A stretch of DNA of 64,000 nucleotides from assembly GCA_050249695.1 (NCBI GenBank), contig JBFWQA010000006.1, positions 1 to 64,000 on the forward strand, written 5' to 3'. The position numbers were made by a program, and so were the translations under genes. This DNA is from JACKJP01 sp050249695. Its GTDB lineage: Bacteria; Pseudomonadota; Alphaproteobacteria; Rhizobiales; Tepidamorphaceae. Under the pieces are notes generated by a model that was not told the DNA's origin, ran no database searches, and saw only the letters and a list, made by a program, of their open reading frames with translations. This document shows positions 7,989 through 15,833 of this stretch, in pieces; the first letter of the stretch is position 1, and each line of letters opens with the position of its first letter.

Positions 7989-9052
7989 CAGCCCTGCCTC
8001 AATGTGTAGAGGATCGCGACGCCGCCGAGATAGGCGATCGCGACGAGGATGGAATCATAGCCCATCCGGGCGAAGGAGCGGTCGCGCCGCTCGGCAAGAC
8101 CGATCATGAAAATCGCGGTCAGCACGATCGCCAGCAGCGCGCCGAAGATGGCGAAGGAATCCATTCTGTTGGCGACCGGATCTCCGGTGTCGAGCAGGTC
8201 CACAAGGAAGATCAGCGCGACGTTGATGAGGTTCGTCCCGTAGATGTCGGAGATCGCCATGGTGAAGAGGCCTCGCCGCGCGGCGGCGAGGGCCGAGCTC
8301 AGTTCGGGCAGCGAGGTCGCGAAGGCCAGGAGCACATAGCCGACGAAGCTGGAGCCGATGCCCGTCTGCTGGGCGATCGCGTCGGCGCTGCGGGCAAGGA
8401 CGAAGCCCGCCACGAGGATGAGGGCGGCGACGCCGGCCGTCTTGAAGGCCAGTGAGCGCAGGGCCTCGTGTTGGCCCCCGGCTCCCGACTTGCGTCGCTG
8501 GCGGTCGATCAGGCCGCGGTCGACGCGGTTGCCGCTCGCCGCCAGCCATGGCGTCCGGCCCTGCGCGCTGGAGAGAATCCAGACGCAGCAGACGTAGGCC
8601 AGAAGAAAGCCCCACGACCAGAGCCCGATGCCGAAGAGCCCGATGTCGCCACTGACAAAGGCGGCGGCGGCGAGCGAGATCAAGACGATATTGAGGCCGC
8701 CCTGGACGAATATCGTCGGTTCCGGAACGACGGAGGTCAGCGCACGGCGCCCGATAACGGCATCGACGACGGCCAGCAGCGCGACCTGCAGCGCGATGCT
8801 TCCGAAGAGATTGTTGACTGCAAGTTGCGCGTCGCCGGCGACGGCGGCTGTCGCCGTGGCGCCGATTTCGGGGAGCGAGGTTACCCCGGCGAGCAGGATG
8901 ATGCCGACCACCGCCTGGCCGATTCCGGTGGCGTTGCTGATCGCGTCGGCGTAGTGCGTCAGTCTGGTGCCCGCGAACCAGACCACGGCTGCCGCGGCGG
9001 GGAACAGGACAAGATTGACGGGCAGGCCAAGCTGGACGAAGTCGAGCATCAT
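7988..9052 (-). CDS. Sodium/calcium exchanger (CaCA) family protein
   Basis: About 354 residues form two homologous halves of five hydrophobic helices each. The alpha-repeat signatures are GVTSLPEIGATATAA in the first half and AFATSLPELSSALAAA in the second, with a cytoplasmic polar loop between them. CaCA proteins exchange calcium or other cations for sodium, protons or potassium. The ATG at 9052 overlaps the coxB stop in an ATGA junction, and the gene end overlaps the subunit I start. It is therefore translationally embedded inside the oxidase operon. This placement suggests a link to ion homeostasis or copper/calcium supply of the oxidase, which is an inference. Confidence 0.88.
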   Translation of the reverse strand: MMLDFVQLGLPVNLVLFPAAAAVVWFAGTRLTHYADAISNATGIGQAVVGIILLAGVTSLPEIGATATAAVAGDAQLAVNNLFGSIALQVALLAVVDAVIGRRALTSVVPEPTIFVQGGLNIVLISLAAAAFVSGDIGLFGIGLWSWGFLLAYVCCVWILSSAQGRTPWLAASGNRVDRGLIDRQRRKSGAGGQHEALRSLAFKTAGVAALILVAGFVLARSADAIAQQTGIGSSFVGYVLLAFATSLPELSSALAAARRGLFTMAISDIYGTNLINVALIFLVDLLDTGDPVANRMDSFAIFGALLAIVLTAIFMIGLAERRDRSFARMGYDSILVAIAYLGGVAILYTLRQG

Positions 9053-10038
9053 TTCAGGCTCCACAAATAAGTTGCGAGGGCATCGAGTTCGTCTGGAGAG
9101 AACTGGCCGAATGCCGGCATGAGGTTTTCTGGCTTGATGTGCTGGTTGTCGCGGATCCAGCGCGCGATCGCCTCCGGATTGTTGGGAAGCGCGGCGGCGG
9201 CAAGCGAGCGCCGGCTCCCCAGATGCGTGAGGTCCGGGCCGATCCGGCCGTCGGCTTCAGTACCCCGGATGGCGTGGCAGGCGCCGCATCCGTTGTCGAG
9301 GAAGAGTCTTTGACCGCGCCTCTCCTGCGCGGTCTGCGGCTCGCGGGCGGGAGCTGCGGCGTCTTCCCGCCAGCGCGCGTAGTCGGCTGGGTCAAGAGCG
9401 ACCACATAGAAGGACATCAGCGCATGCGCGCCGCCGCAATACTCGGCGCACTGGCCGCGGCTCACTCCGGCCTGGGTCGCCCTGAGCGTGATGACATTCG
9501 ACCGACCGGGAATCATGTCGAGCTTACCGGCGAGCCGCGGCACCCAGAAACTGTGGATGACGTTGTCGGTTATCAGACGCACCGAGACGTCCTGCCCGAC
9601 CGGCAGCCGGAGCTCGTTGGCGCTCGCGACGTCGGTGCCCGCCTCGCCGTGATAGGTCACCCGCCACCACCACCGCTCGCCCTCTATGGTGATGTCGGGC
9701 GTGTCCTGCCCGCCGGAACGCGAATAACCGGCCTGCAGCACGAAGAGCCCGTAACCCAACAGCAGGCTGAGCGTCACGACCGGAAAGACGATGCCTCCGG
9801 CGAAGATGATCCATTCGCGGCCAAGCTGCCGCCGCCATGACCGAGGACCCCAAAGGGCAACAACGAGAAGAAGAATGACCAGCAATGTCACGAATGCGGA
9901 CAGTCCGGTCACCGTCCAGAACAGTCCGCCGATTTCCGCTGCTTCCCGGCCCGAAGGTTGCAGGGCGGACTGCACGCCCGAGCAGCCGCCGGCCGGAAGA
10001 AGAAACGCGCATAGGGGCAGGATGCGGGACGGCTTCAC
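9049..10038 (-). CDS. coxB: Cytochrome c oxidase subunit II with C-terminal cytochrome c domain
   Basis: The protein starts with a lipoprotein-like signal (MKPSRILPLCAFLLPAGGC) and has two membrane helices. A CuA cupredoxin domain follows, with ligand loop GQCAEYCGGAHALM. The C-terminus is a cytochrome c domain with heme motif CGACH and likely axial Met in LMPAF. This architecture defines caa3-type subunit II: electrons pass from the attached heme c to CuA and on to subunit I. The GTG at 10038 was chosen because it starts the signal peptide and forms a GTGA overlap with the upstream cytochrome gene. Upstream in-frame codons are out-of-frame shadow sequence. Confidence 0.94.
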   Translation of the reverse strand: MKPSRILPLCAFLLPAGGCSGVQSALQPSGREAAEIGGLFWTVTGLSAFVTLLVILLLVVALWGPRSWRRQLGREWIIFAGGIVFPVVTLSLLLGYGLFVLQAGYSRSGGQDTPDITIEGERWWWRVTYHGEAGTDVASANELRLPVGQDVSVRLITDNVIHSFWVPRLAGKLDMIPGRSNVITLRATQAGVSRGQCAEYCGGAHALMSFYVVALDPADYARWREDAAAPAREPQTAQERRGQRLFLDNGCGACHAIRGTEADGRIGPDLTHLGSRRSLAAAALPNNPEAIARWIRDNQHIKPENLMPAFGQFSPDELDALATYLWSLK

Positions 10039-11153
10039 GGCGTTCGCGCCTCCGGCCGCGGCGACGGCTCGACGCCGGCCGAGAAATAGGCGGCGACATC
10101 CGCCGCCTGTCCGGGCGTGAGACGCGGCGCGATCGCCGCCATGATCCGTCCGTATACGGTCTGGTCGCGGCCGCCCTGCCGCCACAGCTCAAGCTGGCTT
10201 TCGATATAGCCGGCCTGAAGACCGTCGAGCCGGGGAAATTGCGCGGCCTCCTCGCGGCCGTGGCAGGAGAGGCACGCGGGAACCTGCTGGTCGGCAATCC
10301 CCTGCGAGGCAATGCGGCGGCCGCGCGCCACCGCCTGTGGATCAGCTGTATGCCCGGCGGGCGGGCGGCGCGCGGAGAAGTGATCGACGAGCCGATCGAT
10401 ATCGCTTTCCGTAAGCTCTACCGCAACCGGCTCCATGAAGCCGCTTTGCCTCTCGTTGCGGCTATATTCCGAAAGCGCCCGGCGCAGGTAAGCCGGCTTC
10501 TGTCCCTCCAGCGAAGGAACGAGATCGCTCGCGGGCCGATCGCCGCCGCCGTGGCACGCGGTACAGTAATCGACCAGATCGGATGGACCACGCATTAAGC
10601 CGAGCGGCTTGTGCGGCGGATTGTCGGCCGATCCCGTCAATCGCCGGTATTCCGCGACCGACATCCCCGGGAGCGCTTCGAGAAACGCGACCAGCGGCCA
10701 GACCTCGTCGTCCCTGCCGGCGCCGGCCCAGCTGGGCATGCCGGAAAATTTCAATCCATGGCGGACGATCCAGAAGAGCTCTTCCCTGTCCCATTCATAC
10801 GCGGCCGTCTTGAGGTCGGGCGGAGCGGGATACATGTTCGCGACGACGGGGCTGCCCTGTTCGGCCGGGCTGCCGTGACAGGGCACGCAGCCATAGCGGA
10901 AGTGAACGGCGCCGAGCCTCGCCTGCCCCTCGCGGAATTCATCGGGAGCTTCGACGCCGGCGCTGTAGGTTGATACCGACCGCGCCAGCAGGAAGTTGAT
11001 GACGCTCTCCGTTGCGCCGAAATGGCGTGCCGAGGCGGCGACATTGTAGATGCCGGAGACGAGAAAGATGATCGATCCGATTATGATCGCGGTGGCGAAG
11101 ACGGCCAGCCAGAACACGCCTCTGCGCCAGCGCAGATTATCGGGGATCATCAT
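10035..11153 (-). CDS. Membrane-anchored triheme cytochrome c
   Basis: A 372-residue protein has one N-terminal membrane helix (residues about 12-35) and three c-type heme motifs: CVPCH near residue 90, CTACH near 197 and CLSCH near 290. The rest faces the periplasm. Three tandem cytochrome c domains between ctaG and coxB suggest a dedicated electron carrier to the caa3 oxidase, possibly replacing soluble cytochrome c. The start ATGATG directly follows the ctaG TAG, and the stop overlaps coxB by four bases. The donor side, such as a bc1-like complex, is not in the window. Confidence 0.9.
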   Translation of the reverse strand: MMIPDNLRWRRGVFWLAVFATAIIIGSIIFLVSGIYNVAASARHFGATESVINFLLARSVSTYSAGVEAPDEFREGQARLGAVHFRYGCVPCHGSPAEQGSPVVANMYPAPPDLKTAAYEWDREELFWIVRHGLKFSGMPSWAGAGRDDEVWPLVAFLEALPGMSVAEYRRLTGSADNPPHKPLGLMRGPSDLVDYCTACHGGGDRPASDLVPSLEGQKPAYLRRALSEYSRNERQSGFMEPVAVELTESDIDRLVDHFSARRPPAGHTADPQAVARGRRIASQGIADQQVPACLSCHGREEAAQFPRLDGLQAGYIESQLELWRQGGRDQTVYGRIMAAIAPRLTPGQAADVAAYFSAGVEPSPRPEARTP

Positions 11154-11702
11154 CTAGGGCTCCATGCCCGGCGCCCACCCCGCCTTTCCTTCCAGCCCCG
11201 AGAACCATCGGGCCGCGATGGCGATGGCGACCGCTACATAGGTGGCGGGGCAGGCGAGGAGCATCAGCAGACCGGCCAGCTGCTGATCGGCAAGGCCGGC
11301 GCCGGCGTAGAGGGGCCGCGGCGAGAAGGTGAGCAGAACCCCCAGAAGGCAGAAGAGCTTTCCCGTCACGATGAGGGAGGCCAGGGCCTGCCAGGCCCGG
11401 TTCGACGCGGCGGCGAAAATCTCGTTCCAGTAGAGGAACGAGACGGCGGCCAGAGAAAGCATCATGGCCGGCATCAAGACGTGGGATCCGACCGCGGCAT
11501 CGAATACCGCGGGCACGTGCCATCCCCATAACAGACCCAGCTGCAACAGAAACGATGCCACAAGGGCTGAGGCCGTGCCGATAGCAAAGCTTCGATTTCC
11601 GGCACGCCAGCGCAAGGCCAGCGCCGCGCATGGAGCCGCAACGTTCATCAACGCAATATGCGTCGCCATCGGCCCGGCGAGATAACCGTCGATTCCCAGC
11701 AT
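11154..11702 (-). CDS. ctaG: Cytochrome c oxidase assembly factor CtaG (caa3 type)
   Basis: The 182-residue polytopic protein has about five membrane helices and the CtaG-family features LLWGWHVPAVFDAA and SFLYWNEIF. The caa3-type CtaG family is unrelated to Cox11 and is needed for assembly of caa3 oxidases. It is the first gene of the leftward oxidase operon, and its stop codon touches the start of the triheme cytochrome gene. The sequence is somewhat shorter than many CtaG proteins, so the N-terminus may be truncated or the start lies slightly differently. Confidence 0.85.
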   Translation of the reverse strand: MLGIDGYLAGPMATHIALMNVAAPCAALALRWRAGNRSFAIGTASALVASFLLQLGLLWGWHVPAVFDAAVGSHVLMPAMMLSLAAVSFLYWNEIFAAASNRAWQALASLIVTGKLFCLLGVLLTFSPRPLYAGAGLADQQLAGLLMLLACPATYVAVAIAIAARWFSGLEGKAGWAPGMEP

Positions 11703-11750
11703 TCAGCCACAACAATGGTGGGCGTCAATCGTTCCAGGAAGGCATGTCGG

Positions 11751-11776
11751 GGAACCATAGTCGGCATCGGCCGGTT
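11751..11776 (+). promoter_or_regulatory. Possible EcfG-type promoter of the 11.8-13.9 kb operon
   Basis: GGAAC, 17 bases, GGTT. It is one base off the usual CGTT -10 element. It lies so close to the first ATG that the transcript would be nearly leaderless unless a downstream start is used. Confidence 0.35.
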
Positions 11777-11784
11777 TTCTCCGC

Positions 11785-12141
11785 ATGGCACATACAATGT
11801 TCACTCCCGCCCTATGGGCGACTGTATTCTCCGTGTTGCTGGCGACGAACGAAGCGGCGTGGCCGCAATCGCAGAAAGACGGTGATCCGACCGCGCAGCC
11901 GCAGGGAAGCTGCCGCGCCGATCCCGCCCCCCAGCCGGGCGTTAAGTCCGGGCGCAACCCGGGCGCTGAGGAAGATGAAATGCTTGCCGACCGGCTCGCC
12001 GACTGCGGCAGCGTTCTGGCCCCGCCGGCGAGCGGCGATCCGGAGATGGTAAAGCCGGCACCGGACACCGGTCACATGCCTGTCATACCTCCCAGGGCGC
12101 TTCCGCAAACGCCCCCCGCTGATGGCAACGGTGGCGAATAG
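11785..12141 (+). CDS. Secreted hypothetical protein, Pro-rich
   Basis: The 118-residue product begins with a short hydrophobic signal-like segment (about residues 5-24) followed by a polar, Pro-, Gly- and Asp-rich chain. Two cysteines occur at about residues 43 and 74, suggesting a disulfide in the periplasm. No domain is recognised. It ends six bases before the EEP-family gene, so the two are probably co-transcribed. The start could also be the ATG at 11797. A GGAAC-N17-GGTT element (11751-11776) lies immediately upstream. Confidence 0.6.
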   Translation: MAHTMFTPALWATVFSVLLATNEAAWPQSQKDGDPTAQPQGSCRADPAPQPGVKSGRNPGAEEDEMLADRLADCGSVLAPPASGDPEMVKPAPDTGHMPVIPPRALPQTPPADGNGGE

Positions 12142-12146
12142 GCGTT

Positions 12147-12887
12147 GTGCTGCGGATCCTGACCTACAATGTGCGCCGCTGTCTCGGGCTCGACAGGCAA
12201 CTGTCGCCCCGTCGCATCGCGTCGGTCATCGCGGCATGCCGTCCCGACGTAATCGCGCTGCAGGAACTGGATGTCGGGCGGGCGCGCAGTCTCGGCACGG
12301 ATCAGGCGGAAGAGATCGCCCGCGAGCTCGGCATGAACCACGTGCATTTCCATCCCGCACTGAAGGTGCTGGAGGAGGAGTATGGCGACGCGATCATCAC
12401 CGCCGCCGGATCGCGGCTGGTCAAGGCCGGTCCGCTCCCGGGGATCGCCCGACGGCCTCGCCTGGAGCCGCGTGGCGCGCTTTGGGTCCGCATCGGCTCG
12501 GGAAAGACGACCGTCGACATCGTCAATACGCATCTCGGGCTCGGCCGCGCCGAGCGCCGCGCCCAGGCCGCCGCGCTTCTGGGGCCGGAATGGCTCGGAC
12601 AGGACCGGGGGCAGACGCCTTCAATCCTGGTCGGCGATTTCAATTCTCTGCCCCGCGGTCGCGTGCACCGGCAGATCACGCGGCGCCTGCGCGATGCCTA
12701 TTACGCGGCCGGTACGCGCATCGGACCGCGCAGCACCTTCATATCTCTCTTTCCCGTCCTGAGGCTCGACTATGTCTTTGTCGACCCGCGTCTCAGGGTC
12801 GAGCGGATCGAAACCGTCGATACGCCCGAGGCACGGGTCGCTTCCGATCACCTGCCGCTGGTTGCCGATATCGAGATCGCACCATGA
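12147..12887 (+). CDS. Endonuclease/exonuclease/phosphatase family protein
   Basis: A 246-residue metal-dependent phosphodiesterase of the EEP superfamily. Active-site elements are visible in order: the Asn of TYNVRR near residue 8, Glu of QELD near 40, GDFNSLP near 165 and the terminal SDHLPLVADI. No signal peptide is present, so it is cytoplasmic. Substrates in this family range from abasic DNA to phosphoinositides and sphingomyelin, and no specific assignment is possible. The start is GTG. Its neighbours, an LPG-synthase-like membrane protein and a PLD-family enzyme, favour a phospholipid-related role, as inference. Confidence 0.85.
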   Translation: MLRILTYNVRRCLGLDRQLSPRRIASVIAACRPDVIALQELDVGRARSLGTDQAEEIARELGMNHVHFHPALKVLEEEYGDAIITAAGSRLVKAGPLPGIARRPRLEPRGALWVRIGSGKTTVDIVNTHLGLGRAERRAQAAALLGPEWLGQDRGQTPSILVGDFNSLPRGRVHRQITRRLRDAYYAAGTRIGPRSTFISLFPVLRLDYVFVDPRLRVERIETVDTPEARVASDHLPLVADIEIAP

Positions 12888-12942
12888 AACACGAGGCGGC
12901 GCCGCGCGTTGGAGCGGACATGACCGGATCGCGGAGGTGCCC

Positions 12943-13935
12943 TTGAGCACGACGGCAGACGGGCCCCGCAAGCGGGCTGCAAGGGGAGGAGGGCACGGGG
13001 CGCTGTGGCGGCTGTATCATGGTCTGTTGCGCTATTCATCCGTGCTGATTGGCGTGGCCGCGATCTCGCTGGCGGCCTTTCTCCTGTTCCGGCTGTTCCA
13101 AAACTACAGTATCGACGATATCGTCCGGTCCATCGGATCGGCGCGCCCAGGTCACCTGGCCGCCGCCCTCGGTTTCGCCGGCGCCAGCTATCTCTCGCTG
13201 ACCGGATTCGACTATCTGGCTTTGCGCTACGCGGGGACGCCGCTGAACTGGCGCCGCGCCGCGCTCGCCTCCTTCTGCGGGCTTTCCATCGGTCACAATG
13301 TCGGTCTTGCCGCGCTGAGCAGCGGCGCGGTCCGCTACCGCTTCTATTCCAGCTGGGGCCTTCAGGCCGCCGACGTCGCCAAGGTGATCGCATTCTGCGG
13401 CCTGACGGTCGGTCTCGGCATGGGCGTGCTCGGTGGCATCGTGCTGGTCCTGCGGCCGTCGCAGGCGAATGAAATGACCGGGCTCGGTACATCGACGACG
13501 ATGGCCGCCGGGGCGGCAATTCTCGCGGTCATTGCGGGGTATCTGGTGCTGTGCGGTTTGCGGCGGAGACCTTTCCGGTTCTTCAAATGGACGTTCTCGG
13601 TTCCGTCCTTGCCGCTTGCGATCGCCCAACTGGCCGTCGGGGCGACCAATTTCGCCCTTGTCGGCGCATGCCTGCATCAGGCGATCGCGGGTTTTGAGGA
13701 CGTCTCCTACTTTTCGGCGGCGTCCGCCTTCGTCATCGCGAACACGACGGCGTTGATCGCGCACGTTCCCGGCGGTCTCGGCATCATCGAAACGGTCGTG
13801 CTGAAGCTGCTTCCGGCATCGCAGATGCTGGCGGCGGTGCTGCTTTTCCGGCTGGTCTATTTTCTGGTGCCGCTGCCGCTCGGCATCGCGGCGCTCGCGA
13901 TCTGGGAGGGATGGCGAAGACACAAGTCGCGGTGA
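12943..13935 (+). CDS. Lysylphosphatidylglycerol synthase transmembrane domain protein (UPF0104)
   Basis: About 330 residues with seven to eight hydrophobic helices and the UPF0104/LPG_synthase_TM signature (SIGHNVGLAALSSGAVRYR and AHVPGGLGIIE). The same membrane module forms the flippase part of MprF, but the cytoplasmic aminoacyltransferase domain is absent, so lipid transport rather than lysylation is more likely. The TTG at 12943 was chosen because GGAGG lies five bases upstream and the frame before it overlaps the EEP gene. The gene follows the EEP gene by 55 bases and converges on the PLD gene. Confidence 0.85.
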   Translation: MSTTADGPRKRAARGGGHGALWRLYHGLLRYSSVLIGVAAISLAAFLLFRLFQNYSIDDIVRSIGSARPGHLAAALGFAGASYLSLTGFDYLALRYAGTPLNWRRAALASFCGLSIGHNVGLAALSSGAVRYRFYSSWGLQAADVAKVIAFCGLTVGLGMGVLGGIVLVLRPSQANEMTGLGTSTTMAAGAAILAVIAGYLVLCGLRRRPFRFFKWTFSVPSLPLAIAQLAVGATNFALVGACLHQAIAGFEDVSYFSAASAFVIANTTALIAHVPGGLGIIETVVLKLLPASQMLAAVLLFRLVYFLVPLPLGIAALAIWEGWRRHKSR

Positions 13936-13953
13936 TCCGCCGCCGGCGAAGCC

Positions 13954-15480
13954 TCAGCGCGAGCGCACCTTTGCGCGCTTGTGCCGGTAGGGGAGAAGAT
14001 AGGAGATCAGCCCCAGAGGGCGCTTCGGATCGAGAAACCAGGTGCCGGGCATGGGCCGCGCGGGACCGCGGTCGGACAAGGCGTCGAACGGCTTCAGGGA
14101 ACGCTCGCCATCGTTGAGCGCCTCCAGGGCGGCGATGAGCGAGCGTCCCTCCGCCACGCAGGATGAAATCTCGTGCGGCTGGCGACCCAGATGTTCGGCG
14201 AGAAGGCGATCCCTGACGCTCGTGATGGCGGCACGTGACTCCGCGTCCGCCGCCTCGATCAAGATATCGCATTCGCTGTCGAGCCCGATCGACCGGTTGT
14301 TGAGGTTGGAGGATCCGATGCGCAGATAACGGTCGTCGGCGATCACCAGTTTTGAATGGACAAACACGCCGGTGCTGCCCTTGTCGCTCGGCACGCAAGG
14401 GTAGAGGACCCTGAGGCGGCCGAAGCGGTCCTTTCCGCGCAGGTAGCGGATCAGCCGGTCGCGGTTGGTCTGCATGATCCAGCGTTCCATGAAGCCGTGC
14501 GCCTCGTAGCTCATCACGATGACAACTTCGGGGCCGTCTTCTTCGCACAGACGCCGCGCCAGCATCCTGCCGATCGAAAAGGCGGTCATGTATTGCGCTT
14601 CGATGTAGATCGTGTCGCGCGCGGCCTCCAGCATGTCGAGCAATTGCCGCGCACCCTCGTGCACCGGCTCGCGCCGCCCGATTCCGGGCAGGGTTCGCGC
14701 GACCGACACGGGGATGTTCCGGAAATCCGCGCTCCATCCACGCGGCCAGGCGCCGAGCGTTCCGGAAGGAGCGAGTTCCTCCTGCGTCGCGCCGCGCCAG
14801 CGGTCGCGTGCGACGGCGGCGAGAATCCCCGCCGGCCCGCCCGACACCGCGATCTGGATGTCATGGACCGGCGGATAGGGCTGGCCCGCCGGGGTCGCCC
14901 GCTGGGGCGCCTCGGGCTGATGCTCCTGCGTGTCCCAGCGGTCGACGGTGAGATCTATTCCCCCGATGAAAGCCAGTGAATCGTCGATGGCGACGATTTT
15001 CTGATGATGCGCCGCATAGACGGGATGGTCGGTGGCGAGACGGATATGGATGCGGGGATGATCCTGCCAGTCGGCACCGAAGATGAGCTCCTGAGAAGAG
15101 CCCGGGGCGTGCAGCACGGAGATGCTCCAGATGAGGATGTGGACCGTCAGCTCGTCCCGCTCCTCCACCAGCTGGCGCAGAAGCACGCCGAGCGGGGGGG
15201 ATTCGTCTTCCCCCACATCGCGGCGCAGCCTGATCCCGCCGTCGAAATCCCAGCCGATGATCAATATGGAGCGCCGCGCAAGGCGCAGGGCCTCTTCCAG
15301 GGCCCCGAAATAATTGGCGCCGTCAATAAGAATCCGCCCCTGATCGGCGACCGCCCGCGCGCAGCAATTCCGCCCCGGCTGCGCGAGGCCATCGCTCACG
15401 CGAACCGCTGCCCCGTAAACCGACGGCGCAATTTGCCCGTCGCGTCTGAGCGGAAGCACACGATTTTCCGCGACGTCCAT
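13954..15480 (-). CDS. Phospholipase D / cardiolipin synthase family protein
   Basis: The protein of about 508 residues contains two HKD motifs. The first is HHQKIVAIDDSLAFIGGIDL and the second VHSKLVIADD with GSSNLNNRS. PLD-family enzymes hydrolyse or transfer phosphatidyl groups through a phosphohistidine. The absence of N-terminal membrane helices is unlike classical cardiolipin synthase ClsA. The start was set at ATG 15480: GGAGG lies ten bases upstream and the EcfG-type promoter at 15516-15540 predicts a transcript start near 15507. That excludes use of the in-frame GTG at 15507 except as a leaderless start. Confidence 0.88.
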   Translation of the reverse strand: MDVAENRVLPLRRDGQIAPSVYGAAVRVSDGLAQPGRNCCARAVADQGRILIDGANYFGALEEALRLARRSILIIGWDFDGGIRLRRDVGEDESPPLGVLLRQLVEERDELTVHILIWSISVLHAPGSSQELIFGADWQDHPRIHIRLATDHPVYAAHHQKIVAIDDSLAFIGGIDLTVDRWDTQEHQPEAPQRATPAGQPYPPVHDIQIAVSGGPAGILAAVARDRWRGATQEELAPSGTLGAWPRGWSADFRNIPVSVARTLPGIGRREPVHEGARQLLDMLEAARDTIYIEAQYMTAFSIGRMLARRLCEEDGPEVVIVMSYEAHGFMERWIMQTNRDRLIRYLRGKDRFGRLRVLYPCVPSDKGSTGVFVHSKLVIADDRYLRIGSSNLNNRSIGLDSECDILIEAADAESRAAITSVRDRLLAEHLGRQPHEISSCVAEGRSLIAALEALNDGERSLKPFDALSDRGPARPMPGTWFLDPKRPLGLISYLLPYRHKRAKVRSR

Positions 15481-15515
15481 CCGAGCTGTTGCCTCCGGCT
15501 TGATCACGGCTCTTC

Positions 15516-15540
15516 AACTCCCGGGAGGGGGCTTGGTTCC
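15516..15540 (-). promoter_or_regulatory. EcfG-type promoter for the PLD-family gene
   Basis: On the minus strand GGAAC, 16 bases, AGTT. The transcript would start close to 15507, leaving a leader of about 27 bases containing GGAGG before the ATG at 15480. Confidence 0.55.
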
Positions 15541-15563
15541 TGATGGGGGCCGAGCGCCCGGCC

Positions 15564-15588
15564 GAAACAATCGGGGCGCACCGGCGTT
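15564..15588 (+). promoter_or_regulatory. EcfG-like promoter for the DUF3008 gene
   Basis: GAAAC, 16 bases, CGTT. There is one mismatch in the -35 element and a perfect -10. It lies 45 bases upstream of the DUF3008 start and is divergent from the promoter at 15516-15540. Confidence 0.45.
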
Positions 15589-15632
15589 CTAGCCTCGGGT
15601 GGCCCAGTCCCCCAACCAACAGGAGAATATCG

Positions 15633-15821
15633 ATGCCTGCAAAATCCAAATCCCAGCAGAAAGCCGCGGGCGCGGCCCTTGCGGCCAAGCGCGGCGACAT
15701 GAAGAAAAGCGAGTTGAAAGGCGCCTCCAAAGGCATGGAAAAATCCATGACCGAAAAGGAACTGGAGGAAATGGCCTCGACCAGCCGCAAGGGTAAGCCC
15801 GAACACAAGTCGAAATCGTGA
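15633..15821 (+). CDS. DUF3008 family small basic protein
   Basis: A 62-residue, Lys-rich protein beginning MPAKSKSQQKAAGAALAAKR and containing a KSMTEKELEEMASTSRKG stretch, which is the DUF3008 pattern. These small proteins are common in Hyphomicrobiales and their function is unknown. The charge and disorder-like composition would fit nucleic-acid association or a stress role. AGGAGAA lies six bases before the ATG. The gene converges on the topoisomerase gene, with 12 bases between the stop codons. Confidence 0.85.
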   Translation: MPAKSKSQQKAAGAALAAKRGDMKKSELKGASKGMEKSMTEKELEEMASTSRKGKPEHKSKS

Positions 15822-15833
15822 GCGAGGGGGCAG

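Noticed and set aside
11711..11735. Minus-strand GGAAC-N16-TGTT before ctaG as a stress promoter of the oxidase operon
   Set aside because: The predicted transcript would start at the first codon, the -10 deviates, and an oxidase operon is an unlikely member. It was left out of the feature list.
12884..12946. A 20-codon frame starting ATGAAACACGAG between the EEP and UPF0104 genes
   Set aside because: It is too short and has no family character. It overlaps the EEP stop and runs into the start region of the next gene.
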